Of a stretch of DNA of 64,000 nt, positions 18,141 through 25,790 are shown in pieces; positions within the stretch are counted from its first letter, which is position 1, and each line of letters starts with the position of its first letter. Under the pieces are notes generated by a model. That model searched no databases, was not told where the DNA came from, and was given only the letters and a program-made list of their open reading frames with translations. The position numbers and the translations under genes were made by a program. Source of the stretch: an uncultured Methanomassiliicoccales archaeon (GTDB taxonomy: Archaea > Thermoplasmatota > Thermoplasmata > Methanomassiliicoccales > Methanomethylophilaceae); the NCBI GenBank assembly GCA_934702355.1, contig CAKUXX010000005.1, forward strand, positions 94,517-158,516, read 5' to 3'.

Positions 18141-19108
18141 TGATGTATCCAGATGTACGCCTGAGAAGGCTCAGACAGAGTGAGAGAATGAGAAACCTCG
18201 TCGCGGAGACGAGGCTTCACCCGGACCAGTTCGTGCTTCCGATGTTCTTCGACGCGAACATCTCCGAGACCAAGACCACGGCATCCATGCCCGGGGTCCC
18301 GACGCATCCGCTGAAAGGATACGACGCCATAGCATCGGGCATACAGGACAGCGGTGTCAACTCCGTCCTGGTGTTCGGAATCCCGTCGCACAAGGACGCC
18401 GTCGGATCCGGCGCATACGAGAGGGAAGGTGTCGTCCAGAAGGCCATCGAGGGTCTGAAGGAGAACTCCGACCTGATGGTCATCGCCGATCTCTGCCTGT
18501 GCGAGTACACGGACCACGGTCACTGCGGTGTCCTCGATGATGACGGATGCGTCGTCAACGACGATACCATCGAACTCTACGGCAGGACAGCGGTCTCTCA
18601 GGCGGAGGCTGGTGCCGACATCATAGCCCCCAGCGGCATGATGGACGGGCAGATCGCCGCCATCAGGATGGCACTGGATGATGCCGGTTTCAAGAACGTC
18701 CCCATAATGGCCTACAGCGCCAAGTTCTACAGCGCATACTACGGTCCCTTCAGGGATGTCGCTGAATCCGCTCCCGGAAAGGGAAACCGTGCCGGATACC
18801 AGATGCAGTGCGGCAATAGGCTCGAGGCCATGCGCGAGATCGAGATGGATGTGGCTGAGGGTGCCGATATGATAATGGTCAAGCCCGCAGGCCCCTATCT
18901 CGACATCATCCGCGAGGCCAGGGGCAGGTTCGACCTCCCCTTGGCGGCATACCAGGTCTCCGGAGAATACGCAATGATCAAATCGGCCGCCGCCAACGGA
19001 TGGGTCGACGGGGACAGGGTCATGATGGAGTCCCTCCTGGGGATAAAGCGCGCGGGCGCCGACATAATCATCACCTACTTCGCAGAGGAAGCCGCAAGGA
19101 TGCTGTGA
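18137..19108 (+). CDS. hemB: Porphobilinogen synthase (delta-aminolevulinate dehydratase)
   Basis: A protein of 323 residues that condenses two 5-aminolevulinate molecules to porphobilinogen. The zinc-type active-site cysteines are Cys120, Cys122 and Cys130 in DLCLCEYTDHGHCG. The two Schiff-base lysines are Lys196 (YSAKFYSAYYGPFRD) and Lys249 (MIMVKPAGPYLD). The ATG overlaps hemA by 4 bases. The enzyme is cytoplasmic and octameric in known homologues. Confidence 0.97.
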   Translation: MMMYPDVRLRRLRQSERMRNLVAETRLHPDQFVLPMFFDANISETKTTASMPGVPTHPLKGYDAIASGIQDSGVNSVLVFGIPSHKDAVGSGAYEREGVVQKAIEGLKENSDLMVIADLCLCEYTDHGHCGVLDDDGCVVNDDTIELYGRTAVSQAEAGADIIAPSGMMDGQIAAIRMALDDAGFKNVPIMAYSAKFYSAYYGPFRDVAESAPGKGNRAGYQMQCGNRLEAMREIEMDVAEGADMIMVKPAGPYLDIIREARGRFDLPLAAYQVSGEYAMIKSAAANGWVDGDRVMMESLLGIKRAGADIIITYFAEEAARML

Positions 19109-19112
19109 TATC

Positions 19113-20384
19113 ATGGACCGTTCTCAGGAATTGTATTCGGAATCATCCAAGCTGTCCCCCGGCGGAGTATCCAGTCCGGTCAGGGCATTCAAGCCGTACC
19201 CTCTGTTCATAAAGGAGGCCAGCGGACCCCGCATCACCGACGTCGACGGCAGGACGTACATCGACCTGTGCATGGCGTACGGACCGCTCATCGCGGGACA
19301 CGCCAATCCGAACGTCATAAAGGCGGCATCCGAACAGCTCGCCAGAGGCACCGTCTACGGAGCCCCTTCAGAGCAGGAGCTGGCGCTCATCGAGAGGATC
19401 CACAAGGAGGTCCCCTCCGCGGAGATGGTCAGGCTGGCCTGCTCCGGTACAGAGGCCACCATGCATGCAATCCGCACAGCAAGGGGCTTCACAGGCAAGG
19501 ACGACATCGTCAAGATGAACGGCGGCTTCCACGGAGCCCACGACTCCGCGCTCGTGAAGGCCGGAAGCGGTTCCGCCGACGGTGTCCCCTCTTCCAAGGG
19601 AGTGCCCGCGGACATCGCGAAGCACACACATGTCGTCGAGTACAACGACGCCCAGGCCATGTCCGATCTGCTCGAGAAGAACGATGGCATCGCCTGCGTC
19701 ATAATGGAGCCCGTCCTCGGAAATGTAGGTCTGGTCACCCCCGCCAAGGGATATCTGGACGAGGTCAGGAAGATCACGTCGGAGAACGGCGTGGTCCTGA
19801 TCCACGACGAGGTCATCATGGGATTCAGGGCATCCTCCGGAGGAGCCCAGAAGCTGTACGGCGTGACACCCGATATGACGACGATGGCCAAGATCATCGG
19901 CGGAGGATTCGCCGGCGGCGCGTTCATGGGAAAAGAGGAGATAATGTCCAACGTGGCCCCGCAGGGACCCGTATACGCCGCGGGAACCTTCGCAGGGAAC
20001 CCTGTGTCCGCCGCAGCAGGTCTCGCACAGATCGACCTCATGTGCTCCGATGACAACTACTCGAAGGTCCAGAGGAGGACAGAGGCCCTCGTCTCGTCCA
20101 TAAGGGAGTCCATGGAGGATTCCAAGGTCCCCGGATGCGTCAACACGCTCGCATCCATGTTCTCGGTCTTCTTCGGTCCGGAACAGGTCACCAACGGAAC
20201 CCAGGCGGAGTCCGCCGACCGTGCCATGTTCGACAGGTTGTTCAGATACATGCTCGAGCACGGAGTCTACCTCCCGCCGTCCGCCCTCGAAGTGGATTTC
20301 ATGTCGCTTGCACACGATGACGATGTCGTCGCACAGCTCTCGGAGGCTTTCAAGGGATTCTTCTCCGAGGTGAGGCGCAAATGA
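19113..20384 (+). CDS. hemL: Glutamate-1-semialdehyde 2,1-aminomutase
   Basis: A class III aminotransferase fold of 423 residues that makes 5-aminolevulinate. The opening SPGGVSSPVRAF is diagnostic. The cofactor lysine is Lys260 in TMAKIIGGGFAGGAF, and the PLP-contacting DEV motif is at residues 232-234. It lies four bases after hemB and overlaps hemC by 4 bases. It is followed by the genes that consume its product. Confidence 0.96.
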   Translation: MDRSQELYSESSKLSPGGVSSPVRAFKPYPLFIKEASGPRITDVDGRTYIDLCMAYGPLIAGHANPNVIKAASEQLARGTVYGAPSEQELALIERIHKEVPSAEMVRLACSGTEATMHAIRTARGFTGKDDIVKMNGGFHGAHDSALVKAGSGSADGVPSSKGVPADIAKHTHVVEYNDAQAMSDLLEKNDGIACVIMEPVLGNVGLVTPAKGYLDEVRKITSENGVVLIHDEVIMGFRASSGGAQKLYGVTPDMTTMAKIIGGGFAGGAFMGKEEIMSNVAPQGPVYAAGTFAGNPVSAAAGLAQIDLMCSDDNYSKVQRRTEALVSSIRESMEDSKVPGCVNTLASMFSVFFGPEQVTNGTQAESADRAMFDRLFRYMLEHGVYLPPSALEVDFMSLAHDDDVVAQLSEAFKGFFSEVRRK

Positions 20385-21256
20385 AGGTGGGGACCCGCGA
20401 GAGCAAGCTCGCCATGCGTCAGACGGAGATATTCTGCGACAGGATGGCCTCCGTCGAGCCGGATACGGTATGCGAGATCGTGGGTATGAAGTCCTTAGGG
20501 GACATAGATCTCAAATCGCCCCTCAACCAGATGTCGGCCACGGGCGCATTCGTCCGCGAGCTGGACGATGCCATCCTCAGAGGGGACATCGACTGTTCGG
20601 TCAACTCGCTCAAGGACATACCGATCGATGTGGACAAAGGTCTGAGGATCGCGGCCATGTTCCCGAGGGATGCCCCGGAGGATGTCATCCTTCCGTGCCC
20701 TCTCGAGGACCTTCCCAAAGGCGCCAAAGTCGGGACGTCATCCGTCAGGAGGGTCGAGATGCTCAAGGAGGCCCGTCCCGATCTGGAGATCGTGCCGCTG
20801 AGAGGCAACATCCACACCCGTTTGGACAAATTGGACAAGGGGGAGTTCGACGCCATCATCCTGGCCAAGGCAGGCCTGGACCGCATGGGGATCGAGAGGC
20901 CGATGGCCGTCCTGGACAAGAACAGATTCATACCGGCACCCGCACAGGGCGTCATCGCGGTCGAATGCAGGGTCGACGACGATGCCACGGCCGAATCCGT
21001 GCGCAAGCTGGACGACCGCACCACCCGCATCGCGGTGGGTGTGGAAAGGGGTATAATGAAGCTCATGGGGGCAGGATGCTCTTCGCCCGTGGGGATACAC
21101 GCGGAGGTGGACGGATACGATGTTCGCGTCATCGCCGTATCCTACGGGTACTCGGAGACGCCCAGAAGGGTGGAAACGGTGCTCCCGACAAACTATGTGA
21201 TGGACGACCTGCTCGACATCGCGGAATATCTTACAGGAAAGAGGGATACGATATGA
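20381..21256 (+). CDS. hemC: Hydroxymethylbilane synthase (porphobilinogen deaminase)
   Basis: A protein of 291 residues that polymerises four porphobilinogens into hydroxymethylbilane. The N-terminal GTRESKLAMRQTE, the LKDIP segment near residue 80 (VNSLKDIPIDVD), and the dipyrromethane-cofactor cysteine Cys233 in GAGCSSPVG are all seen. Its ATG overlaps hemL and its stop overlaps cobA in the ATGA arrangement. Confidence 0.96.
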   Translation: MKVGTRESKLAMRQTEIFCDRMASVEPDTVCEIVGMKSLGDIDLKSPLNQMSATGAFVRELDDAILRGDIDCSVNSLKDIPIDVDKGLRIAAMFPRDAPEDVILPCPLEDLPKGAKVGTSSVRRVEMLKEARPDLEIVPLRGNIHTRLDKLDKGEFDAIILAKAGLDRMGIERPMAVLDKNRFIPAPAQGVIAVECRVDDDATAESVRKLDDRTTRIAVGVERGIMKLMGAGCSSPVGIHAEVDGYDVRVIAVSYGYSETPRRVETVLPTNYVMDDLLDIAEYLTGKRDTI

Positions 21257-21996
21257 CAGGAAAGGTTTACCTCGTAGGTGCCGGCCCCGGGGACCCAGGA
21301 CTCTTCACGATAAAAGGACTGGAGCTCCTCAGGTCGGCGGACGTCGTCATGTACGATGCGTTGGCGAATCCGGATCTGCTCAAGGAGTGCAGGCCGGATG
21401 CGGAGCTCATAGATGCGGGCAAGAGGGCAAGGGACCACCACCTCAGTCAGTGGCAGACCAACCAGCTCCTTGTCGAGAAGGCCGCCGAAGGGAAGGTCGT
21501 CGTCCGTCTCAAGGGAGGGGACCCCTTCCTGTTCGGACGCGGCGCAGAGGAGGCGGAGGAACTCAGGAAGGCAGGGGCGGAGGTCCATGTCGTTCCGGGT
21601 GTTTCTTCATCCATATCCGTTCCGGAGCTTGCTGGAATACCGGTGACCCACAGGGACCACGCATCCCTGGTGACGTTCATCACAGGTCACGAGAAGGCCG
21701 ACCGCGAGACCGACAGGGTGGATTGGAGATCCCTCGTAGCCGGACACGGTACGCTGGTCATCATGATGGGTCTCGGGAATGCGGGACGCATCTCGGAGGA
21801 GCTCATCGCCGGAGGCATGTCCTCTGATATGCCCGCGGCCATAATCTCCAAGGGATCCACGCCCGATCAGAAAGTGGTCGTCACGAAGGTCTCCGATCTG
21901 GCATCCTCCATTGCGGAGAACTCCATCGAGCCTCCCGGGATCATCGTCGTGGGCGAGGTCGCCAAGATGCGCGATGTTCTGGGGGACATGGCATGA
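21253..21996 (+). CDS. cobA: Uroporphyrinogen-III C-methyltransferase (SUMT)
   Basis: A protein of 247 residues that uses two S-adenosylmethionines to methylate uroporphyrinogen III at C2 and C7, giving precorrin-2. The P-loop-like VGAGPGDPGLFT, the RLKGGDPFLFGRGAEE motif and PGVSSSISVPELAGIPVTHR are characteristic. The frame is open far upstream, but the true start is the ATG at 21253, which overlaps hemC. It commits the operon's product to sirohydrochlorin, cobalamin and F430. Confidence 0.96.
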   Translation: MTGKVYLVGAGPGDPGLFTIKGLELLRSADVVMYDALANPDLLKECRPDAELIDAGKRARDHHLSQWQTNQLLVEKAAEGKVVVRLKGGDPFLFGRGAEEAEELRKAGAEVHVVPGVSSSISVPELAGIPVTHRDHASLVTFITGHEKADRETDRVDWRSLVAGHGTLVIMMGLGNAGRISEELIAGGMSSDMPAAIISKGSTPDQKVVVTKVSDLASSIAENSIEPPGIIVVGEVAKMRDVLGDMA

Positions 21997-22754
21997 CCGT
22001 GATAGGGTTCACGAGACCGATAGACAGGATCAAGGACTCGGTCAAGGAGGCCGAGGACATGGGGTTCACAGTCATGGCGGCCCCGTCGCTCGAGATCTTC
22101 ACCGGTGATGACGAGGAGTTCGAGAAGCTCACCTCATCGCTGATCCCGGGTTGCATCGCGATATTCGGTTCCGCGACAGCTGTCGAGCAGTGTCAGAAGC
22201 GCTACGGGGACTCCCTGAAGGGCATGTTCGACGGTATCCGCATTGTCTCGATCGGCCCTGCCACGACCAAGAAGCTGGAATCCGTCGGGCTCAAGGCCGA
22301 TTCGGTACCCGAGGATTACTCCTCATACGGTCTGGTCGACCTCCTGAAAGGGGAAGTGTCCGGAAAGAGGGTCGTAGTCATACGCTCCGACAGCGGTTCC
22401 GATGTCCTTTCGGACGGTCTCATCGAAGCAGGCGCCGATCTCGTTTCCGTCGCCGTGTACAAGCTGAAGGAGGTGGGGATGTGTCCTGCGATCCTCCACA
22501 TGTACATCTCGATAAAGAGGGCCCGCATGGACGTCATGGCATTCACGTCGCCGAAATCCGCCAGTTCGTTCATCGGAGGACTCGAAGCGCATTTCGGGAA
22601 GGAGAAGGGAGACGAGTACCTCAGGCAGGTCCGCATCGCTGCAATAGGCAGACCGACCGCCGAGAGGTTGGAGTCTCTTGGATTCAAACCCGACATAGTC
22701 CCTGCCGACACGACGTTCCACGACATGCTTCAGGCCATAAAGGACGCTTTCTGA
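21993..22754 (+). CDS. hemD: Uroporphyrinogen-III synthase
   Basis: A protein of 253 residues that closes hydroxymethylbilane with ring-D inversion to give uroporphyrinogen III. HemD proteins vary greatly. Here the supporting features are the N-terminal IGFTRPIDR, the two-lobed alpha/beta pattern with IFGSATAVEQ and AFTSPKSASSF, and the C-terminal IAAIGRPTAERLESLGFKPD. The operon position after hemC and cobA strengthens the call. It is last in the operon and followed by a hairpin terminator. Confidence 0.92.
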   Translation: MTVIGFTRPIDRIKDSVKEAEDMGFTVMAAPSLEIFTGDDEEFEKLTSSLIPGCIAIFGSATAVEQCQKRYGDSLKGMFDGIRIVSIGPATTKKLESVGLKADSVPEDYSSYGLVDLLKGEVSGKRVVVIRSDSGSDVLSDGLIEAGADLVSVAVYKLKEVGMCPAILHMYISIKRARMDVMAFTSPKSASSFIGGLEAHFGKEKGDEYLRQVRIAAIGRPTAERLESLGFKPDIVPADTTFHDMLQAIKDAF

Positions 22755-22762
22755 AACCTTTT

Positions 22763-22780
22763 AGGCCCCTTAGGGGGCCT
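22763..22780 (+). terminator. Terminator of the hem operon
   Basis: The stem AGGCCCC / GGGGCCT with loop TTAG starts nine bases after hemD and is followed by TTTC. Confidence 0.65.
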
Positions 22781-22903
22781 TTCACCCATCATCATGACGA
22801 TATCGTCCGGCATTGTCATGTAAAAAATTAAAATGCAATTAAAATATCGGTTTATTTTAAAAATTTTTAAAGCGCAATTTAATTATCATTGTAACAACAT
22901 CCT

Positions 22904-24112
22904 ATGAGCATGCAGATACTCAGGAAGGATTACATTTCGTTCCTCGAGGCAGGAAAGGATAGGAACGATGTCATCAAGGTCATTACGGGCATGAGGCGCT
23001 CCGGCAAGACGACCTTGTTGGAGCAGTATATCGGCAGACTGAAAGAACTGGGGGTATCGGACGAATCGATATTTCTGATCAACTTCGAAGACATCAGGTA
23101 TCAGCACATAACGGACAGCAAGATCCTCAACGGATGGATAAAGGAAAACATCCCCGAATCGGGACAATGCTACGTTTTCCTAGATGAGATACAGAACGTG
23201 ACCGGATGGGAATTGTCCGTTTCCGGTCTTCAAATCCTTTCCAATTGCGATGTGTACATCACAGGTTCCAATTCCAAGATGTTGTCCTCGGAGTTGGCGA
23301 CATACATATCCGGGAGATATGTGGAGATCGAGGTCATGCCCTTTTCATTCGCCGAGTATCTCGAGATGCATCCTTCCGACGACGTCGAGGGTAGGTTCCG
23401 GCAGTTCATGATGTACGGGGCGCTTCCCGCGATCGATCCCGATTATGACCGGAGATTCAACGAAGGGCTGCTGGAGGGGGTGTTCAACACGGTCATAGTC
23501 AAGGACATACTCTCCCATATGAGGACCGATGATGTCTCCAAACTGACCGCGATCGCAAGATTCCTGTTTTCGAACATAGGGAACACGACCAATATGGACA
23601 TTATCGCTGAGGCATCGGGGGTCAGCAATCCCACGGTATCCAAGTATGTGGACGAGATGTGCAAAGCATCCCTCTTCCATTATGCGGAAAGATATGATAT
23701 CGTAGGGAAGAAGATCCTCAAGACGAACGGAAAATACTACGCATCGGATCTCGGTATGAGGAATGCCATACTCGGCATGCCATCCGCAGGGGACATCAGC
23801 AGGCCTTTGGAGAATGTCGTCTATCTCGAACTCCTCCGCAGAGGTTATGAGGTGAGGGTAGGGAGCTTCCGTGATTCAGAGGTGGACTTCACTGCCCGGA
23901 ACACAAAGGGGACGGAATACTTCCAGGTATGTCAGACCATGTTGGCCGAAGAGACCTACGAGAGGGAGATGAGGTCGTTCAGACAGATGCGGGATAACTA
24001 TCCCAAGACTGTCCTCACTCTGGATAGGTTCGGACTGGGGTCCGATGATGGGATCAGAGTCGTCAACGTCATAGATTGGTTGTTGGGAAAGGACCGATCC
24101 GACGGATGGTGA
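22904..24112 (+). CDS. AAA ATPase with DUF4143 domain
   Basis: A protein of 402 residues of the common archaeal/bacterial AAA_14-DUF4143 family, whose function is unknown. Walker A is GMRRSGKTT (about 30-38) and Walker B is CYVFLDEIQ. The sensor-like ITGSNSKMLS follows, then a winged-helix segment (ASGVSNPTVSKYVDEM). The C-terminal nuclease-like fold has EVDFTARN, resembling a PD-(D/E)XK core. A second full-length member is encoded at 41618-42808. The upstream DNA is AT-rich with TATA-like runs at about 22850-22870. Members are often accessory and patchily distributed. Confidence 0.85.
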   Translation: MSMQILRKDYISFLEAGKDRNDVIKVITGMRRSGKTTLLEQYIGRLKELGVSDESIFLINFEDIRYQHITDSKILNGWIKENIPESGQCYVFLDEIQNVTGWELSVSGLQILSNCDVYITGSNSKMLSSELATYISGRYVEIEVMPFSFAEYLEMHPSDDVEGRFRQFMMYGALPAIDPDYDRRFNEGLLEGVFNTVIVKDILSHMRTDDVSKLTAIARFLFSNIGNTTNMDIIAEASGVSNPTVSKYVDEMCKASLFHYAERYDIVGKKILKTNGKYYASDLGMRNAILGMPSAGDISRPLENVVYLELLRRGYEVRVGSFRDSEVDFTARNTKGTEYFQVCQTMLAEETYEREMRSFRQMRDNYPKTVLTLDRFGLGSDDGIRVVNVIDWLLGKDRSDGW

Positions 24113-24124
24113 CAGACGATTCCA

Positions 24125-24523
24125 TCACAGCAGCTTCGAGCAGGCCGGAATCTGACGGCATGCGACCGAGAAACAGAACACCTGTGCATCCTTTCCTTTC
24201 AGAGCACCGATCGCAGATTGCCAGTTGATTATCGGGATCTCATCCGACATGAGGAATCTGACCTTGGGGTGATCTGCAGCGATTCTGCTGAAATAAGCTT
24301 CGAGGTCTCCGGGAAGGTCTATCCTGTTGTCGCTGAGAACATCGCGGTCCAGGCGGATGATCGTCACATCGGGTTCATTCTCCCTGATCTTGGATTCGAC
24401 CATGTTCACGAGTGCCTCGAGACCATCTGTGCGCAATCCGGCGATGATCCTCATCTCGGGGTCCGTCACGAACTGTTGAAGCTTCTCGCGGGGGTCGCTT
24501 TCCTGGGGGCATGCATAGACCAT
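24125..24523 (-). CDS. Short degenerate relative of the AAA_14/DUF4143 ATPase N-domain
   Basis: A protein of 132 residues. It aligns by eye with the N-terminal half of the neighbouring ATPases: IIAGLRTDGLEALVNMVESKI occupies the Walker A region and FLMSDEIPIINWQSAI the Walker B region. The GxxxxGK(S/T) loop is lost (GLRTDGLEA), so ATP binding is unlikely. A ribosome site, GAGGTGA, sits five bases before the ATG, suggesting it is still translated. It converges on the intact ATPase 12 bases away. It could be a decaying fragment or a domesticated regulatory domain; I cannot tell which. Confidence 0.55.
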   Translation of the reverse strand: MVYACPQESDPREKLQQFVTDPEMRIIAGLRTDGLEALVNMVESKIRENEPDVTIIRLDRDVLSDNRIDLPGDLEAYFSRIAADHPKVRFLMSDEIPIINWQSAIGALKGKDAQVFCFSVACRQIPACSKLL

Positions 24524-24720
24524 ACCCTGTCACCTCAGTCGGTCGTATTTGTTTCTTTCATTTCTGTACACCATATCATTGTTGCATTTCGACAACATCT
24601 GTATTTGAGAGGATTACTTGGTTAGATAGCTAACATGAATGACAATCGTGGACATTTGTATGGATAACAGGGTTGCAATTGTCCGTTTTAAGATTGTAGT
24701 TATTCAGACAGAATTGAACA

Positions 24721-24731
24721 TCTATATATAC
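24721..24731 (+). promoter_or_regulatory. TATA promoter of the small membrane protein gene
   Basis: TCTATATATA at 24721-24730 predicts transcription start near 24751, which makes the ATG at 24754 leaderless and argues against the upstream ATG at 24739. The 24524-24720 stretch upstream is AT-rich with no ORF I can support. Confidence 0.65.
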
Positions 24732-24753
24732 CAGATAGATGGATAGTAGTGGC

Positions 24754-25344
24754 ATGTCATTCTTCGACAACACTAAAACAGTCGGATGGGTGATGTTCAT
24801 CATCGGTATCCTGAGCCTTGTTGCGGCTCTGGTCCAGATTGTAGACGGTGCTACCCACGATGGAGACTTCGTGGACAAGATCGGATACGTTATCGCCGGT
24901 ATTGGATCACTCATCGGAGCATTCTTGCTTTTCAAATTCGGAAACGGAGTTCGTACCGGAGCAATCTCCAGTAAACTCAAGATCGTCGCTGGTTTCGTAA
25001 AGGTCGTAGGAGCAATGTCTGTTGTCGCCGGTATCTTCGGAATCGTCGGCGGAATCGTTATCTTCAGCTCCAACTGGAGCGTACTGACCGGCGGAGTCAT
25101 ATCTCTGATTCTCGGTGCTATCGTCCTCTTCTTCGGAGGAAAGATCGATGACGGAAAGAACACTGCGTTCGACAAGATCCTCTGGATCGTGCTCGTCGTC
25201 ATCTTCGCACTGCTCATGATCTCCAGTCTCCTCAGCATCGGCGGCGGAGTCCTCGGAATCATCACAGCAGTCTGCGGATTCATCATGTACCTTTTCATCC
25301 TCGTCTTCATGTTCGACAAGGAAGTCAAGGACGCAATGCTCTGA
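24754..25344 (+). CDS. Multi-pass membrane protein of unknown function
   Basis: A protein of 196 residues with about five or six hydrophobic helices, a glycine-rich pattern in the helices (AGIFGIVGGIVIF, GGGVLGIITAVCG) and a short charged C-terminus (FDKEVKDAML). I do not recognise a named family; the look is similar to DUF4064-like or tetraspan archaeal proteins. Codon use is richer in A/T-ending codons than in the neighbours. A truncated paralogue of its C-terminal part follows at 25441-25648, pointing to a tandem duplication. It ends at a strong TTCG-loop hairpin. Confidence 0.7.
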   Translation: MSFFDNTKTVGWVMFIIGILSLVAALVQIVDGATHDGDFVDKIGYVIAGIGSLIGAFLLFKFGNGVRTGAISSKLKIVAGFVKVVGAMSVVAGIFGIVGGIVIFSSNWSVLTGGVISLILGAIVLFFGGKIDDGKNTAFDKILWIVLVVIFALLMISSLLSIGGGVLGIITAVCGFIMYLFILVFMFDKEVKDAML

Positions 25345-25378
25345 GTCTGAGAACATAACATTAACTCAAACATTTTAA

Positions 25379-25396
25379 CAAGGCCTTCGGGCCTTG
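25379..25396 (+). terminator. TTCG-tetraloop hairpin terminator
   Basis: CAAGGCC-TTCG-GGCCTTG forms a perfect 7-bp stem with a UUCG-type tetraloop, followed by a T-rich stretch. Confidence 0.75.
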
Positions 25397-25440
25397 TGTC
25401 TAAAATCCTTATCTTTTTACACCCATGAGATCGATAGATT

Positions 25441-25648
25441 CTCACTTTGTTTTTCGATGAACCACGGAATGCTGGCTTTGATCCGATAAATCCCAATGGT
25501 AGCCTTTGTTCTGGTGGCCCTTGGTAGTTTGATCTCCCTTATCGCATTCCCGCTCGGAATGATATTGGGCATCTGCAGCCTCATCATCTACACCTACATG
25601 CTCGCGCTTCTCTTGGACAACGATGTCAAGAGAGAAATGAGGATGTAA
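25441..25648 (+). pseudogene. Frameshifted remnant of a paralogue of the preceding membrane protein
   Basis: One frame reads LTLFFDEPRNAGFDPI (from 25441), which aligns with LFFGGKIDDGKNTAFDKI of the upstream membrane protein. After about 25490 the similarity continues in another frame as VAFVLVALGSLISLIAF and, at the end, LDNDVKREMRM, matching FDKEVKDAML. The second part alone is a 50-codon frame with an ATG at 25496 and a stop at 25646-25648. It could still be translated as a two-helix peptide, but the split alignment favours a decaying tandem duplicate. Confidence 0.55.
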
Positions 25649-25729
25649 GTTGTGTAGATCAAAACTCAACAATATTCCTGATCCGCCTGTTAGGTTGGTG
25701 GATTAGGTAAAATACCAAAGCATTTTATG

Positions 25730-25735
25730 TTTTAT
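25730..25735 (+). repeat. Left copy of target-site duplication TTTTAT
   Basis: TTTTAT directly before the left inverted repeat is repeated directly after the right inverted repeat at 27815-27820. Confidence 0.75.
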
Positions 25736-25790
25736 CGCACATTCCGCACCCTTGACTTTTTGAGCAGGGATTTATCGGTCCCCCGAAGGC

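Noticed and set aside
22799..22903. Possible CRISPR or repeat array in the AT-rich stretch before the DUF4143 ATPase
   Set aside because: Only simple A/T runs typical of a promoter; no repeat units. No CRISPR array was seen anywhere in the window.
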